A DNA stretch of 32,227 nt from an uncultured Clostridia bacterium. GTDB lineage: Bacteria > Bacillota > Clostridia > TANB77 > CAG-508. The position numbers and the translations under genes are program-made. This document shows, piece after piece, positions 32,157 to 32,227 of this stretch; the first letter of the stretch is position 1, and each line of letters opens with the position of its first letter. The notes beneath the pieces were generated by a model. The model made no database searches, was not told the origin of the DNA, and saw nothing but the letters and a program-made list of their open reading frames with translations. The stretch lies in assembly GCA_949045875.1 (NCBI GenBank), contig CARPYP010000001.1, forward strand, positions 127,964 to 160,190, read 5' to 3'.

Positions 32157-32227
32157 ATATTATTCAAATACAGATAGTGTCAATTTTTTTCGGGGAAATT
32201 TATAAAAATTTTTACCCAACAAAATTG

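Overview
The window comes from a low-GC, spore-forming Firmicute of the class Clostridia, probably an uncultured gut type. Evidence for this is the spoIIA operon with a spoIID-like gene, a bofA/YaaL-type pair, a ylmC/ymxH sporulation gene, AT-rich codon use and strong Shine-Dalgarno sites. Nearly all genes lie on the minus strand.

Main observation. In this window the arginine codon CGG never appears as an ordinary sense codon. By eye I found eight in-frame CGG triplets. At every one the conserved protein continues only if the ribosome skips the C and reads the next three bases, GGA or GGT, as glycine, a +1 shift. The sites are spoIID (two), sigF, uvrC, a DUF3800 gene, the Walker A motif of a nuclease-NTPase, and two copies of the ylmC 5' end. 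The restored glycine is a conserved family residue in most cases. The simplest reading is that CGG is unassigned in this organism and acts as a general +1 frameshift signal (C-GGN read as Gly). Naive annotation would call all these genes broken.

Layout. 1-3000: spoIIAA-spoIIAB-sigF-spoIID, with a dispersed structured repeat between spoIIAA and spoIIAB and a terminator-like hairpin carrying a palindromic insertion. 3.1-4.0 kb: a KilA-N protein. 4.2-12.4 kb: chromosomal genes dnaE, a small membrane peptide, an anchored InlB-repeat protein, uvrC and hpt. 12.6-13.3 kb: YaaL-like (DUF2508) and bofA on the plus strand. 13.34-27.93 kb: a mobile island that splits ylmC. The 3' part of ylmC lies next to bofA, and the 5' part occurs twice, at 21.65-21.77 and 27.81-27.93 kb, each time at an attachment-like core.

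The first island segment (13.46-21.65 kb) holds a large serine recombinase, a SHOCT-like peptide, a membrane-anchored protein, a structured-RNA candidate beside a DUF3800 gene, and a PD-(D/E)XK nuclease fused to a P-loop NTPase. The second segment (21.65-27.81 kb) has no recombinase. It holds a HAD hydrolase, a chimeric gene remnant, an ATPase/TOPRIM pair of PARIS/RloAB type, a protein of tandem DUF3006-like repeats and a ComEC-type metallohydrolase. Both segments look like phage-defence cargo.

27.98-32.2 kb: a metallo-beta-lactamase-fold enzyme, a zinc-ribbon protein, an Lsa-type ABC-F ribosome-protection ATPase, two small conserved genes, and a compact convergent locus that looks like a type I toxin-antitoxin system. 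That locus has a hydrophobic 39-residue peptide facing an antisense RNA from a consensus promoter, with a shared bidirectional terminator. Short palindromic repeats ending in GCCCCTAC punctuate the intergenic gaps.
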